A stretch of DNA of 53,060 nt from Actinobacteria bacterium 69-20 (lineage in GTDB: Bacteria > Actinomycetota > Actinomycetes > Mycobacteriales > Nakamurellaceae): the NCBI GenBank assembly GCA_001897425.1, contig MKSW01000021.1, positions 97,866 through 150,925 on the forward strand. The letters are read 5' to 3'. The position numbers were made by a program, and so were the translations under genes. Of the stretch, positions 14,558 through 22,892 are shown piece after piece. Each line of letters begins with the position of its first letter. Position 1 is the stretch's first letter. The notes beneath the pieces are model-generated. The model saw nothing but the letters and a program-made list of their open reading frames with translations, searched no databases and had not been told where the DNA came from.

Positions 14558-16156
14558 TCAGGTCGAGGTGCCGGCTGCGCCTGACGCGCTCGACGGGCTC
14601 GGCGCGCCGGCTGCACCGGCCAGGAACTCGAGGAACTCGCGGCAGCGTCGGAGCGCGTCGGCGTACCGGTCCGCGTCACTGCCCGAGTGACGGTCGGCGC
14701 CCTGATCGGCCCGCCCCTCGGCATCTCGCGCCGAGAGTTCCTGGTAGAGCCGCAGCGCCTCGCGGGCGTTGGCGGCCGCGCTCGCGGTGCGTCCCGCGTC
14801 CTGCATCCGAACCGCGAGATCGAACACCGCCTGCGCCAGTTGCGGCAGGTACACGGCCCGGTTTCCGAACGCGAGACGCCGCATCGCATCGACGGATTCG
14901 CGTGCCGCGGACAGGGCCTCGGTCGTTCGCCCGGCATCCGCCAGGTCGGCCGCCAAATTGCCGAGCGCCGCGGCGAGGTTCGCAAGATGCTCGTGCGGGT
15001 TGTCCCGCGCGAGCCGCCGGTACAGCGCCGTCGCCTCCGCGGTCGCAGCGAGCGCCTCATCGCGCCGGCCGGCGGCGGCGAGTCGCACCGCCAGATTGTT
15101 CAGCGACATCGCGAGCGGCGCCAGGTAAGCGCTTTCGTTGCGTTCAACCAGTTTTCGGTAGATCTCCGTGACTTCTTGGGTGGCTCCGAGCGCATCGACG
15201 GTGCGCCCCGCGTCGTGCAGAACGTTCGCGAGATTGTCGAGGCTCATCGCGAGGTGGCCGGTGTACGAGTCCGGTTCACGTGCCGCGAGGCCCCGGTAGA
15301 GGTTCACCGCCTGCCGCGTCGTCGCGATGGCGGCGGTGCGATGGCCCGCCAAACGTTGCCGCACGGCCAGGTTGTTCATCGTCTGCGCGAGCAGCGGAAG
15401 GTATGTGGCCGGATCCTGCCCGGCGAGTCGTTGGTGCCAACGCGCTGCCTCACCGGTGATCTCGAGCGCCTCGGCCGCGGTGCCCACCTCATCGAGACGG
15501 TTCGCGAGGTTGCCCAACGACGTCGCGAGGCCGCCGGAGACATCGTCCGGCGACTGCGCTGCAAGCTCGCGATACACCGCGACTGCTTCGCGGGAAGCAT
15601 CGAGAGCCGCCGCGTCGCTGCCGATGTCGTGCAGGCGCACGGATAGGTTGTTCAGAGCAGCCGCGAGATACGGTTTGAATAAAGAAGTTTCGTCCCCTTC
15701 TTCGTCATCGCGTGTATCGCCGTTCCCATCGGATATATTGCTGGGTGCTTCACCGGGTATGACGCTGTTCGCGGCCGAGCCGGCAAGCTCCCGAAACAGC
15801 ACCGCGGCCTCCCGGGCGGCGTCCGCGGCCTCGGCGTCGCGCCCGGCCGCGTGCAGCAGATCGGCCAGCAGCCCCAGGGCGGATGCGAGATCGGGCGCGA
15901 ACACCCGCGCGTCGGACCCGGCGAGGTCGCGGTAACGGCGGACGGCCTCGGTCGCGCCGGCCAGGGCTTCGGCGGTGCGGCCGACGTCGGCGAGTTCGGC
16001 AGCGCGGTCGGCCGCCGCATCGGCCGCGGCCGCGAGGTCCTGGCCCGGCAGATCCTCGTTCGGCAGAACCTCGTTCGGCAGGCCCTCCCTCGACGGGTCT
16101 CCTCCCGGCAGGCCCGCGCGTCGCGAATCACCATGCCGCGCATGCTCGTCCCGCAC
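14558..16156 (-). CDS. TPR protein with nine 46-residue repeats
   Basis: 532 residues from the GTG at 16156 (GGAG seven bases before); the frame is open to an ATG at 16255 that lacks a ribosome site. Nine tandem repeats of 46 residues follow a consensus such as LAxxLxNLAVRLxxAGRxxEAL then xxxxEAxxLYRxLA. The register is near-perfect except between repeats 2 and 3, where about 28 acidic residues (around NISDGNGDTRDDEEGDE) are inserted. The DNA for that insertion is AT-richer than its surroundings and contains the dispersed 15-mer. Related arrays occur in actinobacterial signalling proteins linked to NB-ARC or CHAT domains, but no partner domain is seen here. A protein-binding scaffold is likely. 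Confidence 0.8.
   Translation of the reverse strand: MRDEHARHGDSRRAGLPGGDPSREGLPNEVLPNEDLPGQDLAAAADAAADRAAELADVGRTAEALAGATEAVRRYRDLAGSDARVFAPDLASALGLLADLLHAAGRDAEAADAAREAAVLFRELAGSAANSVIPGEAPSNISDGNGDTRDDEEGDETSLFKPYLAAALNNLSVRLHDIGSDAAALDASREAVAVYRELAAQSPDDVSGGLATSLGNLANRLDEVGTAAEALEITGEAARWHQRLAGQDPATYLPLLAQTMNNLAVRQRLAGHRTAAIATTRQAVNLYRGLAAREPDSYTGHLAMSLDNLANVLHDAGRTVDALGATQEVTEIYRKLVERNESAYLAPLAMSLNNLAVRLAAAGRRDEALAATAEATALYRRLARDNPHEHLANLAAALGNLAADLADAGRTTEALSAARESVDAMRRLAFGNRAVYLPQLAQAVFDLAVRMQDAGRTASAAANAREALRLYQELSARDAEGRADQGADRHSGSDADRYADALRRCREFLEFLAGAAGAPSPSSASGAAGTST
15760..15774 (+). repeat. Dispersed 15-mer, copy inside the TPR gene
   Basis: TGACGCTGTTCGCGG, identical to 4201-4215 and to the complement of 4267-4281. 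It is preceded here by CGGGTA and at 4201 by CGAGTA. It lies in the part of the TPR gene that encodes the non-repeat insertion. Near copies: 2004-2018 (14 of 15), 17150-17164, 18377-18391 and the complement of 2730-2744 (each 12 of 15). Confidence 0.65.
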
Positions 16157-16165
16157 CGTCACGCT

Positions 16166-16206
16166 CCTCGCCGCACGCGATCGCCCGCCTCGCCGCACGC
16201 GATCGC
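16166..16206. repeat. 19-bp tandem duplication before the TPR gene
   Basis: CCTCGCCGCACGCGATCGC occurs at 16166-16184 and 16188-16206, exact, period 22. It lies just upstream of the preferred TPR start, within the optional N-terminal extension. Such an untidy region supports the shorter gene model. Confidence 0.6.
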
Positions 16207-16341
16207 GCGCCCCACCGAGGATATGAAACCTCACCGGTCGGCTGACCGCGGCCATGATGGTGACGTGTCAGGTCGACGAATCGTGAAACCAGCAGGCGCA
16301 TGTCTTGTTCGGTGGCCCAACCCGAACGAGCAGGGTGCGCG

Positions 16342-17757
16342 ATGATCCCGCTCGCGTCGGTGCGCGGCCGATGGCTCGTCGCGGTCGCGGTCCTGGGCTC
16401 CGGGATCGCGTTCCTGGACGGAACCGTCGTCACCGTCGCCTTGCCGGCGATCGGCAAGGACCTGGCGACCGGTCTCGCGGGCCAGCAATGGGTGGTCGAC
16501 GGATACCTGCTCACCCTCGGCGCATTGCTGCTGGCGGGCGGCGCCGCGGGTGATCGATACGGCCGCCGACGTGTGTTCCTCACCGGCCTCGCCGCGTTCG
16601 CCGTGGCCTCCGCGGCCTGCGCGCTGGCGCCCACAGGCATCGTCCTCATCGGCGCGCGCGTGGTCCAGGGCGTAGCCGCCGCCGCGCTCATCCCCGGTTC
16701 CCTCGCGCTGATCAACGCGCTGATCGCGGAGGCCGACCGCGCCCGCGCCATCGGGCTGTGGGCCGGAATGTCCGGCGTCACTTCAGCTCTCGGCCCATTC
16801 CTCGGCGGGTATCTGGTGGACGCCGCATCGTGGCGTTGGGTCTTCGTCATCAATGTCCCACTGGCGACCGTCGCCATCTACCTCGCCGTACGCCACGTGC
16901 CGGAAAGCCGGGATGCCGCCGCGGCCGGCCCGTTCGACATTTCCGGTGCGCTGCTGGCGACGGCCGGCCTGGCGGGCGTCGTCTACGCCCTCATCGAGGG
17001 CCCCGCGCACGGATGGCGCCCGGCTTCCGTGGTGTGCGCGATCGCGGGCGTGCTGGCGCTCGCCGGTTTCCTGTGGCGCGAGTTCCGTGCGCCGGCGGCA
17101 CTGCTTCCGCCAAAACTGTTTGCGTCCCGCCAATTCTCGGGAGCGAATATGACGACGTTCGTGGTCTATGCGGCGCTCGGAGCGTCGAGCTTCCTGCTCA
17201 CCCTGCAGCTGCAGCAGACCCTGGGTTATTCGGCGCTCGCGGCCGGCGCCGCAACGGTCCCGATCACCGTCGTCATGCTGCTCGGATCGCCGTCCGCGGG
17301 CGTCCTGGCCGGCCGCGTCGGCCCCCGACTGCCCATGACGATCGGGCCGATCATCGCGGGCGCGGGGCTGGTCATGATGGCCCTCATCGTGCCCGGGAGG
17401 GCCTATGTGACGGCGGTGCTGCCGGCCGTCATGGTGTTCGCGATCGGGCTCACGATCACGGTGACGCCGCTCACGGCGGCCGTCCTCGCGGCGGTACCCC
17501 AGCGCCATGTCGGAGCGGCATCCGGTGTGAACAACGCGATCTCGCGCATCGGCGGGCTGCTCGCGGTCGCCGTGCTGCCCGCCGTCGCCGCGATCACCGC
17601 GGCGCCCGGAGAGCCGCTCGGACCCGGTTTCGCGCGGGCCATGATCATCTGCGCCGCCCTGTGTGTAGCGGGCGGGCTCATCTCGGCGCTCACCATTCCG
17701 GGGCGACCACAGCCCTCCACCAGGCCACCCGTGCCGTCACACGACCCGAGAACCTGA
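16342..17757 (+). CDS. MFS drug-exporter-like transporter, DHA2 (EmrB/QacA) family
   Basis: 471 residues from the ATG at 16342; an in-frame ATG at 16300 would add 14 residues with no family match. The first helix carries GSGIAFLDGTVVTVALPAIG, motif D1 of DHA2 exporters. Motif A is AGDRYGRRRVFL, and motif C is GMSGVTSALGPFLGGYL. Fourteen membrane segments are expected at this length. It should expel lipophilic compounds using the proton gradient. It is divergent from the TPR gene with about 185 bases between starts. No regulator of the TetR or MarR type is adjacent, so its inducer is unknown. Confidence 0.88.
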   Translation: MIPLASVRGRWLVAVAVLGSGIAFLDGTVVTVALPAIGKDLATGLAGQQWVVDGYLLTLGALLLAGGAAGDRYGRRRVFLTGLAAFAVASAACALAPTGIVLIGARVVQGVAAAALIPGSLALINALIAEADRARAIGLWAGMSGVTSALGPFLGGYLVDAASWRWVFVINVPLATVAIYLAVRHVPESRDAAAAGPFDISGALLATAGLAGVVYALIEGPAHGWRPASVVCAIAGVLALAGFLWREFRAPAALLPPKLFASRQFSGANMTTFVVYAALGASSFLLTLQLQQTLGYSALAAGAATVPITVVMLLGSPSAGVLAGRVGPRLPMTIGPIIAGAGLVMMALIVPGRAYVTAVLPAVMVFAIGLTITVTPLTAAVLAAVPQRHVGAASGVNNAISRIGGLLAVAVLPAVAAITAAPGEPLGPGFARAMIICAALCVAGGLISALTIPGRPQPSTRPPVPSHDPRT

Positions 17758-17891
17758 GGCCTCGCCGGATGGTGCACTTCCGCATCGAGCCGCGTTGAGG
17801 TAGTGACAGTACCGACAGCGGCGGCAGCGGCGGCACAAACAGCACAGACGGCACAGGCGGCACGGCGCCGTCTTCGACAGCGGGAGGCTCG

Positions 17892-18449
17892 GTGACCTTC
17901 GAAGAGTTCCTCGCGAGCGAGCTCGATGCCCTGCGCCGGTACGCCGCCGTGCTCACCGGGGAGCCGCAGCAAGCGCACGACGTGCTCGCCGACACGCTGC
18001 TTCGCGCCCACACCCTGTGGCATCGGATCGGCCGCATGGATCGGCCGGGCGCTTACGTCCGGCGGATGGTCACCTCGACCTTCCTCTCCGAGAAGCGCCG
18101 CTGGTCCGTCCGGTACATCACCGCGACCCGGTCCGGCGAACTCCCGGACGTGGCGCTGCCGGACTCCACCACCGCCGTCGACGACCGCATGGCGCTGCAT
18201 TCCCTGCTCGCCGGACTCCCGCCCAGGCAACGCGCGACGATCGTGCTGCGCTACTACCTCGGCCTCGACAATGCCGACATCGCAATGGAACTCGGGATCA
18301 CCGTGGGCGCCGCCCGCACCGCCGTCTCGCGCGGCCTGGCCGCGTTGAAGATCTCCGCCGCCGAAACATCCGAGTATGACGACGTTCTCGGCCGTACGCC
18401 GACCGGAGACGGTGCGCCGGGACGGCCCCGAATCGCGAAGGAATCGTGA
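17892..18449 (+). CDS. ECF RNA polymerase sigma factor, SigE-like actinobacterial family
   Basis: 185 residues from a GTG with GGGAGG upstream. FEEFLASELDALRRYAAVLTG and AHDVLADTLLRAHTLWHRIG are region 2; PGAYVRRMVTSTFLSEKRRW is the end of region 2. LAGLPPRQRATIVLRYYLGL and IAMELGITVGAARTAVSRGL are region 4 with its helix-turn-helix. The stop overlaps the next gene's GTG by 4 bases, and that gene encodes a one-helix membrane protein, so the pair looks like sigma plus membrane anti-sigma. The region before it (17811-17870) is made of short GGCAGC/GGCACAG-like repeats of low complexity. Confidence 0.9.
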   Translation: MTFEEFLASELDALRRYAAVLTGEPQQAHDVLADTLLRAHTLWHRIGRMDRPGAYVRRMVTSTFLSEKRRWSVRYITATRSGELPDVALPDSTTAVDDRMALHSLLAGLPPRQRATIVLRYYLGLDNADIAMELGITVGAARTAVSRGLAALKISAAETSEYDDVLGRTPTGDGAPGRPRIAKES

Positions 18450-20305
18450 CCGAGATGCACACGCTCACCGATCTGCAGGACGAATTCGAGGCGTTGGCGG
18501 CCGCGGCCCCGTCCGACGCGGAGGTCCGCGCCGCGCTCGCCGGCCGTATGGAGCGGCACGCGCGGCGCCGCCGGACCACGGCGCTGATCGCCGTCGCGGC
18601 TGCAGTCGTGCTGCTGGCCGGCGGGGTCGGGGTGACCCGTGCGTTCTTCGCGCACGGCCCGGCGCTGCCCGCCGGACCGTCGCCGGTGGTGACGGTGCCT
18701 GACGTGCCGCTGCCTGCCGGCACCAAGCTCATTCGCTTTCAGCTCCAGCCGGTGACCTCGCCGGTCACCGCGACCCCGCCGAAGGGGCTGACGGGGCAGG
18801 TATGGTCGGTCGGCCCGGGGCGGCTGGCCGTCTCCTGGTTCGACCCGGCTCAGGCGACCACGATGGCCGTGACGAGCGGCGATACCGTGAACTGGTCGCG
18901 GACCGCCGGGTACGCGATCACTGCCACGCGCGACGACACGGTGACGACATTCGGGCAGGGTGGCACCTCCCGGGCGCAGGTGCACACGACCGCGATCACC
19001 GTGGCCGGTCACCAGGCCACCTTGGAAACGACGCCAGCAGGCTCCGTCGACTCGATGGGATTCCCGGCCGAGGAACGGATCTCGTGGGAACTCTCCGACG
19101 GGCGGTGGATCCACGTCTGGGCGACCGGCGGCCCGACACGCGACTCTCAGCCGTCGCCTACACTGGCCGCGTTCGCGGAGAGCATCACAGAGAAGCCGCA
19201 GACCCTCATGCGCACTCTCGGAATCGGGCTCACGCTGCCGGGGCTCACCGCCGAATACTCGATCGACTACTCCCAGGTTGCCGGGTTCGCCGGCCCGATG
19301 CTCCTGCTGTGTCCGGCCGGAGTCGATCCGTATGGAACCGGCGCCACCACGGCATCCGGATCCGGCTCGGCGAGCGCACCGCAGCCGGGAGAGCCGTCGG
19401 CGGGCCCGTCCATGTCGATCGAACCGGGCGCCGGCCAGACGAGCTCCGAAAATCACAATCCCGCAGACCCGTGCATCACGGCCGCCGTGGTGAACGGCAG
19501 CGACGTGACCTCGCAACTGCACCCGACACCTGTGAAAGTCGGCAACACCGTGGCGCAGGTCGATGTGCAGCAGCACGTCGCGGTGGCCGACCTCGGCCGC
19601 GGGCTCACCGCCGTCGTGTCCGTGCCCGCGAGCGCGCACCTGAGCGAGGCCGACCTCGCGGCACTGGTCGCGTCGGTGCGTGTCTCCCCCGATGTCACGG
19701 TGCTCCCCGTTCCGCAGGGCAACCCGGCGGCAACGGAGCAGGGGTCGTCATCCGCGGTGGCCAGCACATCGAGTACCGCAACCGACCTGCCTACCCGGTA
19801 CGGCAGCCCGTGCGCGGACCCCGCGTTCCAAACCTCGTGTACCGCGACACCGGCCCCGCCGGGGCAGGTGACGCCGTTCGTCATCCCGGGTGGCCGACCC
19901 TTCACCAGCGACGTGTCCGACCGAACGGTCACCCTAACCTTCTCGATGCAGAACATCACCGACGAGGCCGTGACGCTGCAGGGTCTGTCGATCGACGCCG
20001 CCCGGTTGGCGCAAACCTCGGTGCGTGTTCGGCCGGACAAGGGGGAACCGCAGGTCAGCGACTCGCCGTTCGGCGGTTCGGCGCTGCCCGTCGAGGTGGC
20101 GCCGCGTGCGATGGTGCGGGTGCAGATCAGCCTCGCGCTCCAGGGGTGCACCCCGGTCGCCGACGACAATCCGCCGCTGGTCGTCACGTACGAGACGCAC
20201 ACGAGCGGCGGCCAAGTCACGCAATCAAGCGGCGGCCAGGTCAGTCTCGCGCTGCCTTACGGCAGCGGCTGGGTCACCGACGTGACGAAGTCGCTCTGCG
20301 GCTGA
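18446..20305 (+). CDS. Membrane-anchored protein coupled to the sigma factor, probable anti-sigma or sensor
   Basis: 619 residues from the overlapping GTG; an ATG at 18455 is an alternative. Residues 1-46 are cytosolic and short, helical and acidic (LQDEFEALAAAAPSDAEVRAA), then RRRRTTALIAVAAAVVLLAGGVGV is the single membrane helix (split: RRRRTTALIAV, AAAVVLLAGGVGV). About 550 residues lie outside. Two Ser/Pro/Gly-rich linkers (around 310-335 and 430-450) separate beta-rich parts, and the last part looks like an immunoglobulin-like or DUF4352-like domain. No zinc-binding anti-sigma motif (HxxxCxxC) is visible. The coupling to the sigma gene supports a role in signal transfer; the exact function is not recognised. 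Confidence 0.7.
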   Translation: MTEMHTLTDLQDEFEALAAAAPSDAEVRAALAGRMERHARRRRTTALIAVAAAVVLLAGGVGVTRAFFAHGPALPAGPSPVVTVPDVPLPAGTKLIRFQLQPVTSPVTATPPKGLTGQVWSVGPGRLAVSWFDPAQATTMAVTSGDTVNWSRTAGYAITATRDDTVTTFGQGGTSRAQVHTTAITVAGHQATLETTPAGSVDSMGFPAEERISWELSDGRWIHVWATGGPTRDSQPSPTLAAFAESITEKPQTLMRTLGIGLTLPGLTAEYSIDYSQVAGFAGPMLLLCPAGVDPYGTGATTASGSGSASAPQPGEPSAGPSMSIEPGAGQTSSENHNPADPCITAAVVNGSDVTSQLHPTPVKVGNTVAQVDVQQHVAVADLGRGLTAVVSVPASAHLSEADLAALVASVRVSPDVTVLPVPQGNPAATEQGSSSAVASTSSTATDLPTRYGSPCADPAFQTSCTATPAPPGQVTPFVIPGGRPFTSDVSDRTVTLTFSMQNITDEAVTLQGLSIDAARLAQTSVRVRPDKGEPQVSDSPFGGSALPVEVAPRAMVRVQISLALQGCTPVADDNPPLVVTYETHTSGGQVTQSSGGQVSLALPYGSGWVTDVTKSLCG

Positions 20306-20316
20306 CGCCGGCCGGA

Positions 20317-20889
20317 TTACGGCTGGACGCGGTGCCTGGCCACGCCGGCGTCGCCGCCGGGATCGCCGGCGGGAACGGCCCCGGCGACCCAGCGCCCGAG
20401 CGGGCCTGCCGTCAGCAGCGGGGTGCGGCGCACGAGCAACGTCATACCCGCGACCGCGAGCACCGCGGCGACGGCACCCAGGCCGAGACCGACGCTCACA
20501 TCCAGCAGGTGGTGCACGTGCGCCGCGACGCGCGCCCACGCGATCAGGGCCGCGCCGAGCACGAACAGCGCGCCGGCGATCCACTTGCGGCGCAACAGGA
20601 TCAGCACTGCCATGAGCCCCGCGGCGGCCGAGTGGTCGGAGGGGAAGCCGTTGTCCGGGGCGTGCGGCATCAGCGGCGGCACCGACGGGTTCACGACGAA
20701 CGGCCGCGGGTCCACGTACGAACTGGACGCGATCTTGATGAAGATCAGCACCAGCACCAGCCCGATCACCGCGGACAGCGCGAGTTCCACCTTGCCGCGC
20801 CGCGTCTCGGCCCACAGCCACACGGCCGCGAATCCGATCACCATCACGTAGATCAGATACTTCGCTATCGCGACGATGACGCTGTCCAT
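20317..20889 (-). CDS. PAP2 family phosphatase, membrane
   Basis: 190 residues from the ATG at 20889 with GGAAGCGA upstream; the frame continues upstream without family content. Phosphatase signature: KIASSSYVDPRPF (motif 1), GFPSDHSAAAGLMA (motif 2 with catalytic His), RVAAHVHHLLDVSVG (motif 3, Arg-x5-His-x3-Asp). Five or six membrane helices are present. It would dephosphorylate a lipid phosphate such as undecaprenyl diphosphate or phosphatidate at the membrane. It converges on the sigma-linked membrane gene with only 11 bases between stops. Confidence 0.87.
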   Translation of the reverse strand: MDSVIVAIAKYLIYVMVIGFAAVWLWAETRRGKVELALSAVIGLVLVLIFIKIASSSYVDPRPFVVNPSVPPLMPHAPDNGFPSDHSAAAGLMAVLILLRRKWIAGALFVLGAALIAWARVAAHVHHLLDVSVGLGLGAVAAVLAVAGMTLLVRRTPLLTAGPLGRWVAGAVPAGDPGGDAGVARHRVQP

Positions 20890-21041
20890 GCCGCTCGCTT
20901 CCTGCCGGGGCCGAGGCGTGATCCGGGCCGTTCCCGGGTCGAACCAGACCAGACTACCGACGCGCAGGCCCGCGACGAGGTTCCGCTGCGCGCCAATCCG
21001 GCGGCGGAGACGGGGCTGCGCGGTCGTGGCCACACTATGTC

Positions 21042-21070
21042 GTTCGGATGCGCTGTAGTTCGGATGCGCT
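21042..21070. repeat. 13-bp tandem repeat after the PilZ-like gene
   Basis: GTTCGGATGCGCT at 21042-21054 and 21058-21070, exact, three bases apart. It lies just beyond the stop codon of the PilZ-like gene in the 186-base gap before the PAP2 gene. No stem-loop is obvious in the same place. Confidence 0.6.
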
Positions 21071-21075
21071 CCGGC

Positions 21076-21729
21076 TCAGAGTGCCAACTGGGCATGCAGC
21101 GCCGTGAGTTCGGGTTGCTCCGGATCGAATCGGACCACTACCCGCACCAATGCACGGGCGTCCTCCGTCCATGCGGCATGCACCGAGCCGCGGAGTCGGT
21201 AGCGGCTCCCGCCGAGCGAGAAGTCGCACAGCACCGGGGTTTCCGACACGATGACGGCGTCGGTGGGATCGGTGGGGATCAGGCACTGCAGCGCGGCTTC
21301 GCTCACGTCCACGAGGGAGCCGGTCACCGTCGCCATCACCGCATCCGATGCCGATGGCGGGTCGCGGTGCGTGTACACGGTGAGGGTGATGGCGCCGTCC
21401 GCCGCGGTGCGATCCTGGCGCCGCCGTTGCTCGAACCGCGCCGGGCCGGTCGGCGTGACGTCCCACACCTGAAGGCCGATTGAGCCCTGCCGGGCGGCCA
21501 GCGTCACGGGCAGCACACCGGCATGCGGGCCGGCGGACCACCGGAGCTCCAACCGCTCACCGTCCGTGGCGGCAACGGCGACCGCGGCGTCCGCGGGCAC
21601 GGCGATCGTGATGGCCGCCGCGGACGCGGTCTGCACCCGACCGAACGAGGATTTCCCGGCGGCGTCGTGCATCTCCACGCTCTGACCGGGGCGCGGCAAA
21701 CCTGTCGTATCGTCCATCGACACACGCAT
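21076..21729 (-). CDS. PilZ-domain-like protein, possible cyclic di-GMP receptor
   Basis: 217 residues from the ATG at 21729; an ATG at 21717 is equally possible. Residues 1-110 form a beta-rich N-terminal domain like YcgR-N/PilZN. The second half has RFEQRRRQDRTAADG, containing RxxxR, then SLVDVSEAALQC, a D-x-S-x2-A version of the (D/N)xSxxG motif, and HAAWTEDARALVRVVVRF at the end. The missing Gly makes tight cyclic di-GMP binding uncertain. The window also holds a diguanylate cyclase at 4.4 kb, although the two are not adjacent. It lies downstream of the SIMPL lipoprotein gene on the same strand, 113 bases away. Confidence 0.7.
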   Translation of the reverse strand: MRVSMDDTTGLPRPGQSVEMHDAAGKSSFGRVQTASAAAITIAVPADAAVAVAATDGERLELRWSAGPHAGVLPVTLAARQGSIGLQVWDVTPTGPARFEQRRRQDRTAADGAITLTVYTHRDPPSASDAVMATVTGSLVDVSEAALQCLIPTDPTDAVIVSETPVLCDFSLGGSRYRLRGSVHAAWTEDARALVRVVVRFDPEQPELTALHAQLAL

Positions 21730-21842
21730 ATTCTGCCGCGGATGCCTCGTCGATCTTGCTCGCATCGCCGGGCCGAACAGGTGAACCAATATCCCCGAAT
21801 TGATGCCTGCACCGCCCGTGGGCCACGTGCCGCGCCAGCCGG

Positions 21843-22706
21843 CTACCCGATGGCGACCACCACCTGGACGGTCACCGAGAGGTCCGCGCTGCCCGGCAGG
21901 ACCGGCGTCGTCGCCGAATCCGCCGCGCCGGCCGCCGAGGGCATGGCGTACATCGGCATCGGCGCGCTGCCGCCGGACTCGCTGATGGACATCACCTGGC
22001 CGACCGTCACACCGGCCACATCCGCAAGCTGTTTCGCTTGCGTCAGCGCCTGTTTCACCGCATCCGCGCGGGCCTTCGCCCGCAGCGACGAATCGTCCGC
22101 GAAGGAGAACGAGATCCCGTCGACCCGGATCGCATTGCCGGCGGCCGACTGCGCGGCGTCGATCAGGGTGCCCGCCTTCGAGACGTCGTGCAACGTGGCC
22201 GTGACCATGTTGGAGACCTCGTAGCCGGTGACGGTCGACCCGTTGTCGGAATAGGTCGCGTACACCGACAGGCTGCTGGTCCTGAGGTCCTTCTCCGCGA
22301 CCCCGGACGACTTCAGCTTCGCGATGAGACTGGCTGCGGCGGTGTTGTTCTGGTTCAGCGCGACGCTCGCCGTGGCGGCGCGAGTCTGCACGCCCAACTG
22401 CACCGTGAGGGTATCCGGCGTGCCGGAGACGGTGCCGGATCCGACAGCGGTGATGGTGCGGTTGGTGAAGGTGTTTTGCGCGTCGGCCGGTGCGCCGGTC
22501 GCCTCGGTCGCCTGTGCTGTCTGCGGGGCGGCGCCCACCTGCGGGACGGCGCCCACCTGCTGGACGGAGCCCTGCTGCTGGACCGAGCCAGCTTGTGGCG
22601 CGGATACGGCCTGCGCGTTCCTGGGTGCCGTCGCGCCGGCGCAGGCGGCGGTCGCCGCCAGTCCGGCGACGGCGAGTGCGGACAGGAGCACGGTGCGGAA
22701 CTTCAT
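21843..22706 (-). CDS. SIMPL-domain (DUF541) lipoprotein
   Basis: 287 residues. MKFRTVLLSALAVAGLAATA begins a lipoprotein signal, with Cys22 in TAACAGA as the likely lipidated residue. Residues 30-70 are a Gln/Gly/Val-rich linker built on repeats of about 6 residues (SVQQQG, SVQQVG, AVPQVG, AAPQ), also visible as tandem repeats at 22522-22585. The SIMPL domain follows from ITAVGSGTVSGTPDTLTVQLGV onward (split: ITAVGSGTVSG, TPDTLTVQLGV), with the usual end VLPGSADLSVTVQVVVAIG. SIMPL proteins are envelope proteins linked to oxidative or envelope stress; the molecular activity is unknown. Confidence 0.88.
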   Translation of the reverse strand: MKFRTVLLSALAVAGLAATAACAGATAPRNAQAVSAPQAGSVQQQGSVQQVGAVPQVGAAPQTAQATEATGAPADAQNTFTNRTITAVGSGTVSGTPDTLTVQLGVQTRAATASVALNQNNTAAASLIAKLKSSGVAEKDLRTSSLSVYATYSDNGSTVTGYEVSNMVTATLHDVSKAGTLIDAAQSAAGNAIRVDGISFSFADDSSLRAKARADAVKQALTQAKQLADVAGVTVGQVMSISESGGSAPMPMYAMPSAAGAADSATTPVLPGSADLSVTVQVVVAIG

Positions 22707-22892
22707 GGTGCCCTCCTCGAATGGTCACTTCATCAATGGTCACTGCGATGGTGAGACGGAATACCCGGGCGCAGCCGTTGCATGCGGCGCGAATCCCGTC
22801 TCAGGCGGGTGCCGACGCGGCCGAGCGTGGCATGCGGCCCGCGGAGCGGGGACCGCGCGTGGCCGACGCCGGCGGGATGGGAGAGTGGGGGC

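Noticed and set aside
16166-16206. 19-bp tandem duplication considered as an attachment site
   Set aside because: No integrase, no matching distant copy, and it lies in a low-complexity GC-rich stretch.
17811-17870. Repetitive GGCAGC/GGCACAG stretch considered as a CRISPR-like or VNTR array
   Set aside because: Units are short, irregular and without spacers; it is simple low-complexity DNA before the sigma factor gene.
22522-22585. Tandem repeats in the SIMPL gene considered as a phase-variable tract
   Set aside because: The units are multiples of three and imperfect, encoding a flexible Gln/Gly/Val linker; no frameshift would result.
21730-22743. Upstream extension of the PilZ-like frame to 555 residues
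   Set aside because: The extension is Arg/Gly-rich and opposite in frame to the SIMPL lipoprotein gene, which is clearly real.
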